Assembly (NCBI GenBank): GCA_916048145.1
Contig: CAJZGT010000092.1
Coordinates: 1 to 5,186, forward strand
Direction of reading: 5' to 3'
Origin: an uncultured Streptococcus sp.
GTDB taxonomy: Bacteria > Bacillota > Bacilli > Lactobacillales > Streptococcaceae
DNA: 5,186 nucleotides
This document shows, one piece after another, positions 1 to 5,186 of this stretch. A model generated the notes under the pieces. It did no database searches. It was given only the letters and a program-made list of their open reading frames with translations, and was not told the DNA's origin. The position numbers and the translations under genes were made by a program. How positions within the stretch are numbered: position 1 is the stretch's first letter; each line of letters opens with the position of its first letter.

Positions 1-1291
1 CTTGAGTGATAGAGTAGCTGAATCCCATAAAGATAGATGTGAAGAAAGCAGGAACCGCTTCAGACATATCATCCCAATGAATATTTTTCAAGCTAGCCAA
101 CATCATAATCCCAACAATAATTAAGATTGGAGCTGTAGCGGCTGTTGGTACAATCGCTAAAAGTGGGCTAAAGAAGCTTGAGATCGCAAAACAGATAGCT
201 ACAACCAAGGCTGTCAAACCAGTACGTCCACCTGCACCGATACCCGCAGCAGACTCAACATAAGTCGTCACGTTTGAAGTACCAGCTACTGCACCAATTG
301 TTGTAGCAATTAAATCAGAATAAAGAGCTTTGTCCAATTTAACTGATTCCTTGTTTTCACCTTTAGAAGCAATGATTCCAACTTTTTCACCAGTACCAAT
401 TAGAGTACCAATTGTATCGAAAATATCTGTTAACGAGAAGGCCAGAATAGCCATAAGAGTCTCAGGTAAGCGAGCTGTATCTGAAATCAAAGCTCCCAAA
501 CCTTCTGAACCAAGAGCTGCACCAAAAACTTTCTTCAAATCTTCTACCGCAGCACCCAAGTGATTATTTGAAAAATCAATGCTAGAAATATTAACTAAAC
601 CTACTGCAATTGCAAGAACTGTTGTTGTTAAGATAGAAAGGATAATCCCTCCCTTAATGCCTTTGATGACAAAGAAGATAGTAATGGCAAGTCCTGCAAG
701 AGCTACCAAAACAGCTGGGCTATTAAAGTCAACCAATCCTGGAACCGCTGAAGAGTTTGCTGCAATCGTTGCTTGAGCTTTGTCAGCACCTTCTCCTACA
801 ACAGTATAGTTACCTGGATCAATCGTAAATTTCAAAAGTCCAGCATTCTTAATCCCTACGTAAGCAAGGAAGACACCGATACCTGCTGAAATAGCTGAAC
901 GAAGAGCAGTAGGAATGGATTCAATGATCATTTTGCGTACATTTGTCAAAGTAATAATCAATGAAATAATACCACAAATGAAAACCATAGCCAAAGCTTC
1001 TTGCCAAGAATAACCAAGTCCAAAGACAACTGTAAAGGTAAAGAAAGCATTCAGCCCCATACCTGGTGCTTGGGCATATGGTAAGTTAGCATAAAAAGCC
1101 ATCATAAGGGTTCCTACCACAGAACCAATAATCGTTGCTAGGAAGATACCCTGAGCAGGCATTCCTGTTTGCGAAAGAATTTGTGGGTTTACAAAGAGAA
1201 TATAGCTCATTGCAAAGAAAGTTGTTAAACCAGCGAGAACCTCTGTACGAACGTCTGTACCGTTCTCTTTTAGTTTAAATAATTTGTCCAT
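1..1291 (-). CDS. NCS2 family guanine/hypoxanthine (AzgA-like) permease, C-terminus off the window
   Basis: This is a polytopic membrane transporter that, by family, imports purine bases (guanine, hypoxanthine, possibly xanthine or adenine) with protons for salvage. About 430 residues are visible and the frame is still open at the left edge; family members are usually about 430-490 residues, so only a short C-terminal part is missing. The protein begins MDKLFKLKENGTDVRTE, as in B. subtilis PbuG/PbuO relatives. Visible family motifs are FVNPQIL (residues 33-39), PGMGLNAFF (76-84), TDIFDTIGTLIG (about 288-299, with D289 and D292) and TTYVESAAGIGAGGRTGLTA (starting near 343, E346). The last two correspond to the TM8 and TM10 regions that contact substrate in this superfamily. 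Hydrophobic segments alternate with short loops throughout. GGAG at 1299-1302 lies 7 nt before this ATG; an in-frame ATG one codon upstream (1294) is only 4 nt away, so I prefer 1291. The gene is divergent from the phosphatase gene and has its own promoter. Purine specificity is a family inference; the exact base cannot be read from sequence. Confidence 0.93.
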   Translation of the reverse strand, partial: MDKLFKLKENGTDVRTEVLAGLTTFFAMSYILFVNPQILSQTGMPAQGIFLATIIGSVVGTLMMAFYANLPYAQAPGMGLNAFFTFTVVFGLGYSWQEALAMVFICGIISLIITLTNVRKMIIESIPTALRSAISAGIGVFLAYVGIKNAGLLKFTIDPGNYTVVGEGADKAQATIAANSSAVPGLVDFNSPAVLVALAGLAITIFFVIKGIKGGIILSILTTTVLAIAVGLVNISSIDFSNNHLGAAVEDLKKVFGAALGSEGLGALISDTARLPETLMAILAFSLTDIFDTIGTLIGTGEKVGIIASKGENKESVKLDKALYSDLIATTIGAVAGTSNVTTYVESAAGIGAGGRTGLTALVVAICFAISSFFSPLLAIVPTAATAPILIIVGIMMLASLKNIHWDDMSEAVPAFFTSIFMGFSYSITQ

Positions 1292-1309
1292 CATCAATCT
1301 CCTTTTAAT

Positions 1310-1322
1310 TTTTACGAACAAT
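1310..1322 (+). promoter_or_regulatory. PurBox-like site (candidate PurR operator) at the permease start site
   Basis: The plus strand reads TTTTACGAACAAT. It matches the PurBox consensus AWWWCCGAACWWT at 11 of 13 positions, with the whole CGAAC core intact. It lies between the -10 (1329-1334) and the ribosome binding site of the purine permease, at about the predicted transcription start. A purine-responsive site in front of a purine importer makes sense, but I see only one good box. PurR operators in Gram-positives are often paired, and a weak TTTGTTTGATTTA near 1362-1374 is too degenerate to count as a partner. PurR is a repressor in B. subtilis and an activator in L. lactis; this position would suit repression. 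Confidence 0.45.
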
Positions 1323-1328
1323 AAAAGA

Positions 1329-1357
1329 ATTATATCATTTATCATTCACTTTTTCAA
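1329..1357 (-). promoter_or_regulatory. Sigma-A promoter of the purine permease gene
   Basis: Read on the minus strand, TTGAAA (-35, 1352-1357) is followed by a 17-nt spacer and TATAAT (-10, 1329-1334). The bases just upstream of the -10 are TGA, giving an extended -10 (TGnTATAAT). Transcription should start near 1322, leaving a leader of only about 30 nt before the ATG. That is too short for a purine riboswitch, so control is more likely at initiation. Confidence 0.8.
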
Positions 1358-1431
1358 TATCTTTGTTTGATTTATTTAATAAAATGATGGAATTTCTTTT
1401 TTGTTTGGAATCTGCTTTTCTCTCTGCTTTT

Positions 1432-1440
1432 TGTTATAAT
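1432..1440 (+). promoter_or_regulatory. Extended -10 promoter of the Cof phosphatase gene
   Basis: TGTTATAAT is a perfect extended -10 (TG, one base, then TATAAT at 1435-1440). No convincing -35 is present at 16-18 nt spacing (the best window, 1412-1417, reads CTGCTT). Extended -10 promoters in streptococci can work with a poor -35. The predicted start is about 1446-1448, a few bases before the BOX repeat, so the transcript would begin with the BOX sequence. The region backs onto the divergent permease promoter, with about 50 AT-rich bases between. Confidence 0.65.
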
Positions 1441-1452
1441 AGTAGACATCTT

Positions 1453-1566
1453 ATACTCAATGCAAATCAAAGAGCAAACTAGGAAGCTAGCTGCAGGTTT
1501 TTCAAAACACTGTTTTGAGGTTGTTGATGGAAGCTGACGTTGTTTGAAGAAATTTTCGAAGAGTAT
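1453..1566 (-). repeat. BOX element, short form (boxA end plus boxC, no boxB)
   Basis: This 114-nt repeat is bounded by ATACTC (1453-1458) and its inverse GAGTAT (1561-1566). From the left it has the boxC-type sequence as I remember it (ATACTCAATGCAAATCAAAG, then AGCAAACTAGGAAGCTAGCTG), an internal hairpin TCAAAAC-ACT-GTTTTGA (1502-1518), and a boxA end containing GCTGACGTTGTTTGAAG and TTTTCGAAGAGTAT. Order A to C is on the minus strand. The inner boxA part that carries GGCAAGGCGAC in longer copies is absent, as is boxB, so this is a compact copy. BOX elements are non-autonomous intergenic repeats abundant in S. pneumoniae and form hairpins in RNA. Here the copy makes up most of the 5' leader of the downstream phosphatase gene. 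The identification is from memory of the consensus. Confidence 0.85.
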
Positions 1567-1594
1567 TATCTGGAAATACACTAGAAAGGTCCCT

Positions 1595-2407
1595 ATGACG
1601 AAAAAAATTATTGCAGTTGACCTAGATGGAACCCTGCTCAACTCAGACAGTCAGATTTCTGACTTTACCAAAGAAACCATTAAAAAAGTTGCTGAAAAAG
1701 GCCATCAAGTCATTATTACGACAGGGCGCCCTTACCGAATGTCAAAAGATTTCTACCGTGAACTAGGCTTAGACACTCCTATGATTAATTTCAACGGCTC
1801 CCTTACTCATTTACCAGACCAAGTTTGGGAGTTTGAAAAGTGTTTGACTGTAGACAAAAAATATCTTTTAGATATGGTTCAACGTTCAGAGGACATTCAA
1901 GCCGATTTTATCGCTGGAGAATATCGTAAAAAATTCTACATTACAAATCCTAATGAAGAAATTGCCAATCCCAAACTATTTGGTGTAGAAGCTTTCCAGC
2001 CTGAAAATCAATTCCAGCCTGAATTGGTAACTAAGGATCCTAACTGTATTCTGTTGCAGACCAGAGCCAGTGACAAGTATGCCCTGGCAAAAGAAATGAA
2101 CGCCTTCTACCAGCATCAACTTTCTATCAATACTTGGGGAGGTCCGCTCAATATCCTTGAGTGTACCCCAAAAGGTGTCAACAAAGCCTTTGCTTTGGAC
2201 TACTTACTCAAAGTAATGAACCGTGACAAAAAAGATTTGATTGCCTTTGGTGATGAACACAATGATACCGAAATGCTCGCTTTTGCCGGAAAAGGCTATG
2301 CCATGAAAAATGCCAATCCAGAGCTACTCCCTTATGCGGATGAGCAAATTTCCCTGACCAACGACCAAGATGGGGTTGCCAAAACCCTGCAAGACTTATT
2401 CTTATAG
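1595..2407 (+). CDS. Cof-type HAD-IIB sugar-phosphate/FMN phosphatase
   Basis: This is a cytoplasmic Mg2+-dependent hydrolase of the haloacid dehalogenase superfamily, Cof (IIB cap) subfamily. Members dephosphorylate sugar phosphates, FMN, PLP or nucleotides, usually with loose specificity. All four HAD motifs are present in 270 residues: motif I DLDGTLLN with nucleophile D9 and acid D11; motif II ITTGRP (T43); motif III lysine in TPKGVNKAFAL (K197, with K193 nearby); motif IV GDEHND with D220 and D224, followed by AMKNANPE. The cap domain lies at about residues 85-190, between motifs II and III. Length is typical of the family (265-275). I chose ATG 1595 because AAAGG (1585-1589) is 5 nt upstream and MTKKIIAVDLDGTLL is the usual N-terminus. 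The frame stays open upstream to a TTG at 1544 inside the BOX repeat, which I treat as non-coding. The gene is monocistronic, with its own promoter and terminator. The physiological substrate is not readable from sequence. Confidence 0.93.
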   Translation: MTKKIIAVDLDGTLLNSDSQISDFTKETIKKVAEKGHQVIITTGRPYRMSKDFYRELGLDTPMINFNGSLTHLPDQVWEFEKCLTVDKKYLLDMVQRSEDIQADFIAGEYRKKFYITNPNEEIANPKLFGVEAFQPENQFQPELVTKDPNCILLQTRASDKYALAKEMNAFYQHQLSINTWGGPLNILECTPKGVNKAFALDYLLKVMNRDKKDLIAFGDEHNDTEMLAFAGKGYAMKNANPELLPYADEQISLTNDQDGVAKTLQDLFL

Positions 2408-2415
2408 CCCCTACT

Positions 2416-2448
2416 GACCAGCTTGCGAGCTGGTCTTTGTGTTCTTTT
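2416..2448 (+). terminator. Rho-independent terminator of the Cof gene
   Basis: An 8-bp perfect stem, GACCAGCT (2416-2423) with AGCTGGTC (2428-2435), has a TGCG loop and is followed by a U-rich run, TTTGTGTTCTTTT. It starts 8 nt after the phosphatase stop codon and separates that gene from adhP. Confidence 0.9.
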
Positions 2449-2500
2449 CACAATCTCATCAACCAGTTAATCGATTGTTCTATTTTTTACCCCCAAAACC

Positions 2501-2529
2501 TTGGAAAAGGCTTTCTTTTGTGATATACT
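2501..2529 (+). promoter_or_regulatory. Sigma-A promoter of adhP
   Basis: TTGGAA (-35, 2501-2506), a 17-nt spacer, and TATACT (-10, 2524-2529) preceded by TGA give an extended -10. The predicted start is near 2536, leaving a leader of about 95 nt before the adhP ATG. The -10 is wholly inside the Rex-type palindrome. A cre-like stretch GGAAAAGGCTTTCT (2503-2516) overlaps the -35 and spacer, but it lacks the central C and the leading T of a good cre. Confidence 0.8.
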
Positions 2530-2535
2530 TCACAT
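2518..2535 (+). promoter_or_regulatory. Rex operator overlapping the adhP -10
   Basis: TTGTGATATACTTCACAT is a near-perfect palindrome matching the Gram-positive Rex consensus TTGTGA-N6-TCACAA with a single mismatch at the last base. Its six-base centre is the -10 hexamer itself, so bound Rex would block RNA polymerase. Rex senses the NADH/NAD+ ratio and releases DNA when NADH is high; alcohol dehydrogenase genes are standard members of its regulon. The same half-sites would also suit a CRP-type regulator (TGTGA-N6-TCACA), but Rex fits the organism and the gene better. Confidence 0.75.
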
Positions 2536-2631
2536 ATAAATACAAGAGAGCTCGTCACACTCGACTCTGTTGAAACAAAATCAATCCAGTCCTGTTGTCC
2601 CTGTTCTCGGCCAATATCAAGGAGGATAGCT
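2536..2631 (+). other. adhP: adhP 5' leader, function unknown
   Basis: This is roughly 95 nt between the predicted transcription start and the adhP ATG. It contains a short imperfect direct repeat (TCCTGTTG at about 2589, TCCCTGTTC at about 2598) and a canonical AAGGAGG ribosome binding site at 2619-2625. I see no stable hairpin, riboswitch-like structure, leader terminator or convincing small peptide. Confidence 0.4.
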
Positions 2632-3651
2632 ATGAAAGCTGTTGTTGTAAATCCAGAAAGCACTGGTGTTGCTATTGAAGAAAAAGTACTCCGTCCACTT
2701 GAAACTGGGGAAGCACTTGTAGAAATTGAATACTGTGGTGTTTGCCACACTGACCTCCACGTTGCCCACGGTGACTTTGGTCAAGTACCAGGACGTGTCC
2801 TAGGACATGAAGGTGTTGGTATCGTTAAAGAAATCGCTCCTGATGTTAAAAGTCTTAAAGTCGGTGACCGCGTCAGCGTTGCTTGGTTCTTTGAAGGATG
2901 TGGTACTTGCGAATATTGTACTACTGGCCGTGAAACTCTTTGCCGTACAGTAAAAAATGCCGGTTACTCAGTAGATGGTGGTATGGCTGAACAGTGTATC
3001 GTAACTGCAGACTATGCTGTCAAAGTTCCTGACGGACTTGATCCAGCCCAAGCTTCTTCTATCACATGTGCTGGTGTAACAACCTATAAAGCTATTAAGG
3101 AAGCAAAAGTTGAACCAGGCCAATGGGTTGTTCTTTATGGTGCTGGTGGACTTGGTAACCTAGCCATTCAATATGCTAAAAAAGTATTTAATGCTCATGT
3201 CATCGCGGTTGATATCAACAATGACAAACTTGCCCTTGCAAAAGAAGTCGGTGCTGACATCGTTATTAACGGTCTCGAAGTCGAAGATGTGCCAGGACTC
3301 ATCAAGGAAAAAACTGATGGAGGTGCCCACTCAGCTGTGGTAACTGCTGTATCTAAAGTTGCCTTCAATCAGGCTGTTGACTCAGTTCGTGCTGGTGGAC
3401 GCGTAGTTGCTGTTGGTCTCCCTTCTGAAATGATGGAACTCAGCATTGTTAAAACAGTCCTCGATGGAATCCAAGTTATCGGTTCTCTTGTTGGAACTCG
3501 TAAAGACTTGGAAGAAGCCTTCCAATTCGGTGCAGAAGGTTTGGTAGTTCCAGTTGTCCAAAAACGTCCAGTAGAAGATGCCGTAGCCATTTTCGACGAA
3601 ATGGAAAAAGGGCAAATCCAAGGACGTATGGTACTTGATTTCACAAACTAA
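2632..3651 (+). CDS. adhP: Zinc-dependent alcohol dehydrogenase (AdhP type)
   Basis: This cytoplasmic medium-chain dehydrogenase interconverts ethanol and acetaldehyde with NAD(H); in a fermenting streptococcus it would reduce acetaldehyde and regenerate NAD+. At 339 residues it has the length of bacterial AdhP/AdhA enzymes. The catalytic zinc ligands are visible as C38 (CGVCHTD), H59 (GHEGVG) and C146 (SITCAGVT). The structural zinc lobe has all four cysteines: C90, C93, C96 and C104. The GroES-like fold covers roughly residues 1-150. The Rossmann fold follows, with [10 protein letters not shown] (169-178) as the glycine-rich turn and D194 (AVDIN) at the end of beta-2, which favours NAD over NADP. 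The start is decided by AAGGAGG at 2619-2625, 6 nt upstream of ATG. The gene stands alone, with its own Rex-controlled promoter and a strong terminator, just upstream of the glucose/mannose PTS operon. All key residues are intact; substrate range beyond short-chain alcohols is not readable. Confidence 0.96.
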   Translation: MKAVVVNPESTGVAIEEKVLRPLETGEALVEIEYCGVCHTDLHVAHGDFGQVPGRVLGHEGVGIVKEIAPDVKSLKVGDRVSVAWFFEGCGTCEYCTTGRETLCRTVKNAGYSVDGGMAEQCIVTADYAVKVPDGLDPAQASSITCAGVTTYKAIKEAKVEPGQWVVLYGAGGLGNLAIQYAKKVFNAHVIAVDINNDKLALAKEVGADIVINGLEVEDVPGLIKEKTDGGAHSAVVTAVSKVAFNQAVDSVRAGGRVVAVGLPSEMMELSIVKTVLDGIQVIGSLVGTRKDLEEAFQFGAEGLVVPVVQKRPVEDAVAIFDEMEKGQIQGRMVLDFTN

Positions 3652-3665
3652 TTCAATGAAAACCT

Positions 3666-3704
3666 ATATAAAAAAGTTGGATGCTTCTTCCAACTTTTTT
3701 ATAT
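3666..3704 (+). terminator. Rho-independent terminator of adhP
   Basis: A 16-bp inverted repeat (3666-3681 with 3689-3704) has the core GTTGGA/TCCAAC and a TGCTTCT loop, flanked by A6 on the left and T6 on the right. The T run gives the usual U tail. The mirrored A run means it could also act on the opposite strand, although no minus-strand gene needs it here. It lies 14 nt after the adhP stop and insulates manL. Confidence 0.9.
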
Positions 3705-3806
3705 TAAATTTTTAAAATAAGGATCATTTTCTTCTCAAAAACATTAGTATATCAACATTTTGAAATATCTGTATTTTATTTTTAAAAAAAATTCTATATC
3801 AAATAG

Positions 3807-3835
3807 TTGATTTTTTTATGAAAACGGTTTATACT
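3807..3835 (+). promoter_or_regulatory. Sigma-A promoter of the manL operon
   Basis: TTGATT (-35, 3807-3812), a 17-nt spacer, and TATACT (-10, 3830-3835) form a good sigma-A promoter in very AT-rich DNA. The start is predicted near 3842, giving a leader of about 56 nt before the manL ATG at 3898. The -35 forms the right arm of a small inverted repeat ATCAA-ATAG-TTGAT (3798-3811), which may be coincidence in such AT-rich sequence. Confidence 0.8.
3818..3832 (+). promoter_or_regulatory. cre site (CcpA operator) in the manL promoter
   Basis: ATGAAAACGGTTTAT matches the cre consensus WTGNAANCGNWNNCW at every position except the penultimate C. It covers the 3' part of the spacer and the first bases of the -10. 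CcpA bound there would be expected to hinder polymerase, so the operon should respond to the seryl-phosphorylated HPr/CcpA system. The link between a PTS glucose transporter and CcpA is well established in Firmicutes; the direction of control at this site is inferred from position. Confidence 0.7.
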
Positions 3836-3880
3836 AATCTAGTCTTAAAGTTTTCTTAAACAATGGGCACAACATTTTAT

Positions 3881-3887
3881 AAGGAGG
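3881..3887 (+). promoter_or_regulatory. manL ribosome binding site
   Basis: AAGGAGG is a full-strength Shine-Dalgarno sequence. An in-frame ATG at 3889 is only 1 nt downstream and cannot be used efficiently from it, while ATG 3898 is 10 nt downstream. This site therefore favours the shorter ManL. Confidence 0.8.
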
Positions 3888-3897
3888 AATGACAATA

Positions 3898-4887
3898 ATG
3901 AGTATCGGAATCATTATTGCGAGCCACGGCGAATTTGCTGCGGGTATTCATCAGTCAGGATCTATGATCTTTGGTGAACAAGAAAAGGTTCAAGTTGTAA
4001 CCTTTATGCCAAATGAAGGTCCAGATGACCTATATGCTAAATTTAACAACGCTGTGGCTGCATTTGACGCAGAAGATGAGGTGCTAGTTTTGGCTGACCT
4101 TTGGAGTGGTTCTCCATTCAACCAAGCTAGTCGCGTGATGGGAGAAAATCCTGATCGTAAGTTTGCCATCATCACAGGACTTAACTTACCGATGTTAATC
4201 CAAGCCTATACAGAGCGCCTCATGGACGCTACAGCAGGTGTGGAAAAAGTCGCTGCGAATATTATCAAAGAAGCCAAAGATGGCATCAAAGCTCTTCCAG
4301 AAGAGTTAAATCCAGTTGAAGAAGTTGCAAGTGCTGCAGCTGCTCCAGTTGCCCAAGCTGCTATCCCAGAAGGAACTGTTATCGGTGACGGTAAACTGAA
4401 AATCAATCTTGCCCGTCTAGACACTCGTTTACTTCACGGTCAGGTTGCAACTGCTTGGACTCCAGATTCAAAGGCAGATCGTATCATCGTTGCTTCAGAT
4501 AACGTTGCCAACGACGACCTTCGTAAAGAATTGATTAAACAAGCAGCTCCTAATGGAGTAAGAGCCAATGTTGTACCAATCCAAAAATTGATTGAGGTTT
4601 CAAAAGACCCACGTTTTGGAGAAACACATGCCCTTATCTTGTTTGAAACACCTCAAGATGCTCTTCGTGCAATTGAAGGTGGCGTGCCAATCAAGACTCT
4701 TAACGTCGGATCAATGGCTCACTCAACTGGTAAAACAATGATCAACAACGTTTTGTCTATGGACAAAGAAGACGTTGCTACATTTGAAAAAATGCGTGAC
4801 CTCGGTGTTGAATTTGACGTACGTAAAGTACCAAACGACACTAAAAAAGATTTGTTTGACTTGATTAGCAAAGCCAACGTTCAATAA
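3898..4887 (+). CDS. manL: PTS mannose/glucose transporter, fused IIAB subunit
   Basis: This cytoplasmic phosphotransfer subunit of the mannose-family PTS takes phosphate from HPr and passes it to the incoming sugar at the IIC/IID channel. Substrates of the streptococcal ManLMN system include glucose, mannose, glucosamine and N-acetylglucosamine. In 329 residues the IIA domain (about 1-130) starts [16 protein letters not shown], with phosphorylated H10 and the DLWSGSPFN motif (D67-N75). An Ala/Pro/Glu-rich hinge follows (about 138-163). The IIB domain (about 167-329) carries [17 protein letters not shown], with phosphorylated H180. Domain order and the position of H10 match E. coli ManX, supporting ATG 3898 over the in-frame ATG 3889 that would add three residues. 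It ends in tandem stops TAA TAG and is followed 76 nt later by manM with no terminator between, so the two form one operon (manN expected next). Codon use is that of a highly expressed gene. The IIA/IIB fusion is normal for this family. Confidence 0.97.
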   Translation: MSIGIIIASHGEFAAGIHQSGSMIFGEQEKVQVVTFMPNEGPDDLYAKFNNAVAAFDAEDEVLVLADLWSGSPFNQASRVMGENPDRKFAIITGLNLPMLIQAYTERLMDATAGVEKVAANIIKEAKDGIKALPEELNPVEEVASAAAAPVAQAAIPEGTVIGDGKLKINLARLDTRLLHGQVATAWTPDSKADRIIVASDNVANDDLRKELIKQAAPNGVRANVVPIQKLIEVSKDPRFGETHALILFETPQDALRAIEGGVPIKTLNVGSMAHSTGKTMINNVLSMDKEDVATFEKMRDLGVEFDVRKVPNDTKKDLFDLISKANVQ

Positions 4888-4963
4888 TAGACATCAGTAA
4901 CTATCGAAGAATTCTAAGAAAATTTTTCACTTTATTATCATTAAATAGAAAAGGAATAAAACC

Positions 4964-5186
4964 ATGTCAGATATTTCAATTATTTCTGCTGTCTTGGTTG
5001 TAGTTGTTGCCTTCCTTGCAGGTCTTGAAGGTATCCTCGACCAATTCCAATTCCATCAACCAATCGTCGCATGTACCCTTATCGGACTTGCAACTGGTAA
5101 CCTCGAAGCAGGTGTTATGCTTGGTGGATCTCTTCAAATGATCGCCCTTGGTTGGGCAAACATCGGAGCTGCCGTAGCTCCTGACG
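4964..5186 (+). CDS. manM: PTS mannose/glucose transporter IIC subunit, N-terminal part only
   Basis: This is the membrane-embedded IIC component that, together with IID, forms the sugar translocation channel fed with phosphate by ManL. Only the first 74 residues are in the window; full IIC proteins of this family are about 250-270 residues. The visible part begins MSDISIISAVLVVVVAFLAG, a hydrophobic first membrane segment. GLEGILDQFQFHQPIVACTL and GLATGNLEAGVMLGG follow, then SLQMIALGWANIGAAVAPD at about residues 56-74, which is the family signature that is GGSLELIALGW... in E. coli ManY. The ribosome binding site AAAAGGA ends 8 nt before the ATG. It is the second gene of the manL operon, and nothing in the visible part is broken. 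Confidence 0.96.
   Translation, partial: MSDISIISAVLVVVVAFLAGLEGILDQFQFHQPIVACTLIGLATGNLEAGVMLGGSLQMIALGWANIGAAVAPD

Noticed and set aside
330..776. Two plus-strand open frames (330-563 and 579-776) opposite the permease gene
   Set aside because: They are antisense to a well-recognised membrane protein, lack ribosome binding sites and have low-complexity Ser/Pro/Ala/Lys translations typical of a mirrored frame.
1292..1330. Purine riboswitch ahead of the permease
   Set aside because: The predicted leader is only about 30 nt and shows none of the paired stems or conserved junction bases of a purine aptamer.
1453..1566. RUP element or insertion-sequence remnant as the identity of the repeat
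   Set aside because: The ATACTC...GAGTAT ends, the AAATCAAAGAGCAAACTAGG block and the GCTGACGT-GTTTGAAG block fit BOX (boxC and boxA), and there is no transposase sequence.
1372..1641. Minus-strand open frame across the BOX repeat and the start of the phosphatase gene
   Set aside because: It runs through a repeat and overlaps the conserved DLDGTLL coding region on the other strand; no promoter or family resemblance supports it.
2487..2750. Minus-strand open frame covering the adhP promoter, leader and first codons
   Set aside because: It is antisense to a strong promoter and to the conserved N-terminus of AdhP, with no ribosome binding site and no recognisable product.
3369..3644. Overlapping minus-strand frames inside adhP (3369-3644, 3382-3621)
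   Set aside because: They are shadows of the AdhP coding sequence created by its codon bias; no initiation signals.
3749..3811. Short AT-rich inverted repeats upstream of the manL promoter as operators
   Set aside because: ATATCAA/TTGAAATAT is imperfect and ATCAA-ATAG-TTGAT is only five bases per arm; such matches are expected by chance in sequence this AT-rich.
3889..3897. Upstream in-frame ATG for manL (three extra residues)
   Set aside because: It lies 1 nt from AAGGAGG, too close for initiation, and would shift the phosphorylated histidine away from the conserved position 10.
3990..4424. Minus-strand frames inside manL (3990-4175, 4206-4424)
   Set aside because: They are antisense to the IIA domain and hinge, with alanine/serine-rich translations expected from the reverse of GC-biased codons.

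Overview
The window looks like a chromosomal segment of Streptococcus pneumoniae or a very close mitis-group streptococcus. The reasons are an AT-rich low-GC Firmicute composition, strong AAGGAGG-type ribosome binding sites, extended -10 promoters, a BOX-type intergenic repeat (a pneumococcal hallmark) at 1453-1566, and a gene order (NCS2 purine permease, Cof-type phosphatase, zinc alcohol dehydrogenase, manL, manM) that I remember from the pneumococcal man locus. The species call rests on memory and the BOX repeat, not on a database search.

Layout. Positions 1-1291 (minus strand) hold most of an NCS2/AzgA-like guanine-hypoxanthine permease; its C-terminus lies off the left edge. A divergent intergenic region (1292-1594) carries a minus-strand sigma-A promoter with a PurBox-like site at its transcription start, then a plus-strand extended -10 promoter, then a short-form BOX element that forms nearly all of the leader of the next gene. 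Positions 1595-2407 encode a complete 270-residue HAD/Cof phosphatase, closed by a hairpin terminator. Positions 2501-2535 hold a sigma-A promoter whose -10 lies inside an almost perfect Rex operator. It drives a complete zinc alcohol dehydrogenase (2632-3651, adhP) that ends in a long symmetrical terminator. Positions 3807-3835 hold a sigma-A promoter with a CcpA cre site in its spacer and -10. It drives manL (3898-4887, IIAB) and manM (from 4964, IIC, cut by the right edge).

How the genes work together. ManL and ManM, with ManN (IID, expected downstream), form the mannose-family PTS that imports and phosphorylates glucose, mannose and amino sugars. The cre site ties this operon to carbon catabolite control. 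AdhP reduces acetaldehyde to ethanol and regenerates NAD+; the Rex operator ties it to the NADH/NAD+ ratio, so sugar entry and redox disposal sit side by side under two different sensors. The permease and the Cof phosphatase are separate transcription units with no clear functional link to the sugar genes beyond possible nucleotide or sugar-phosphate housekeeping.

I see no phage, plasmid, CRISPR, toxin or defence genes and no evidence of an undescribed system. The points worth a second look are regulatory: the Rex-on-promoter arrangement, the BOX-derived leader of the phosphatase gene, the PurBox at the permease start site and the cre inside the man promoter.
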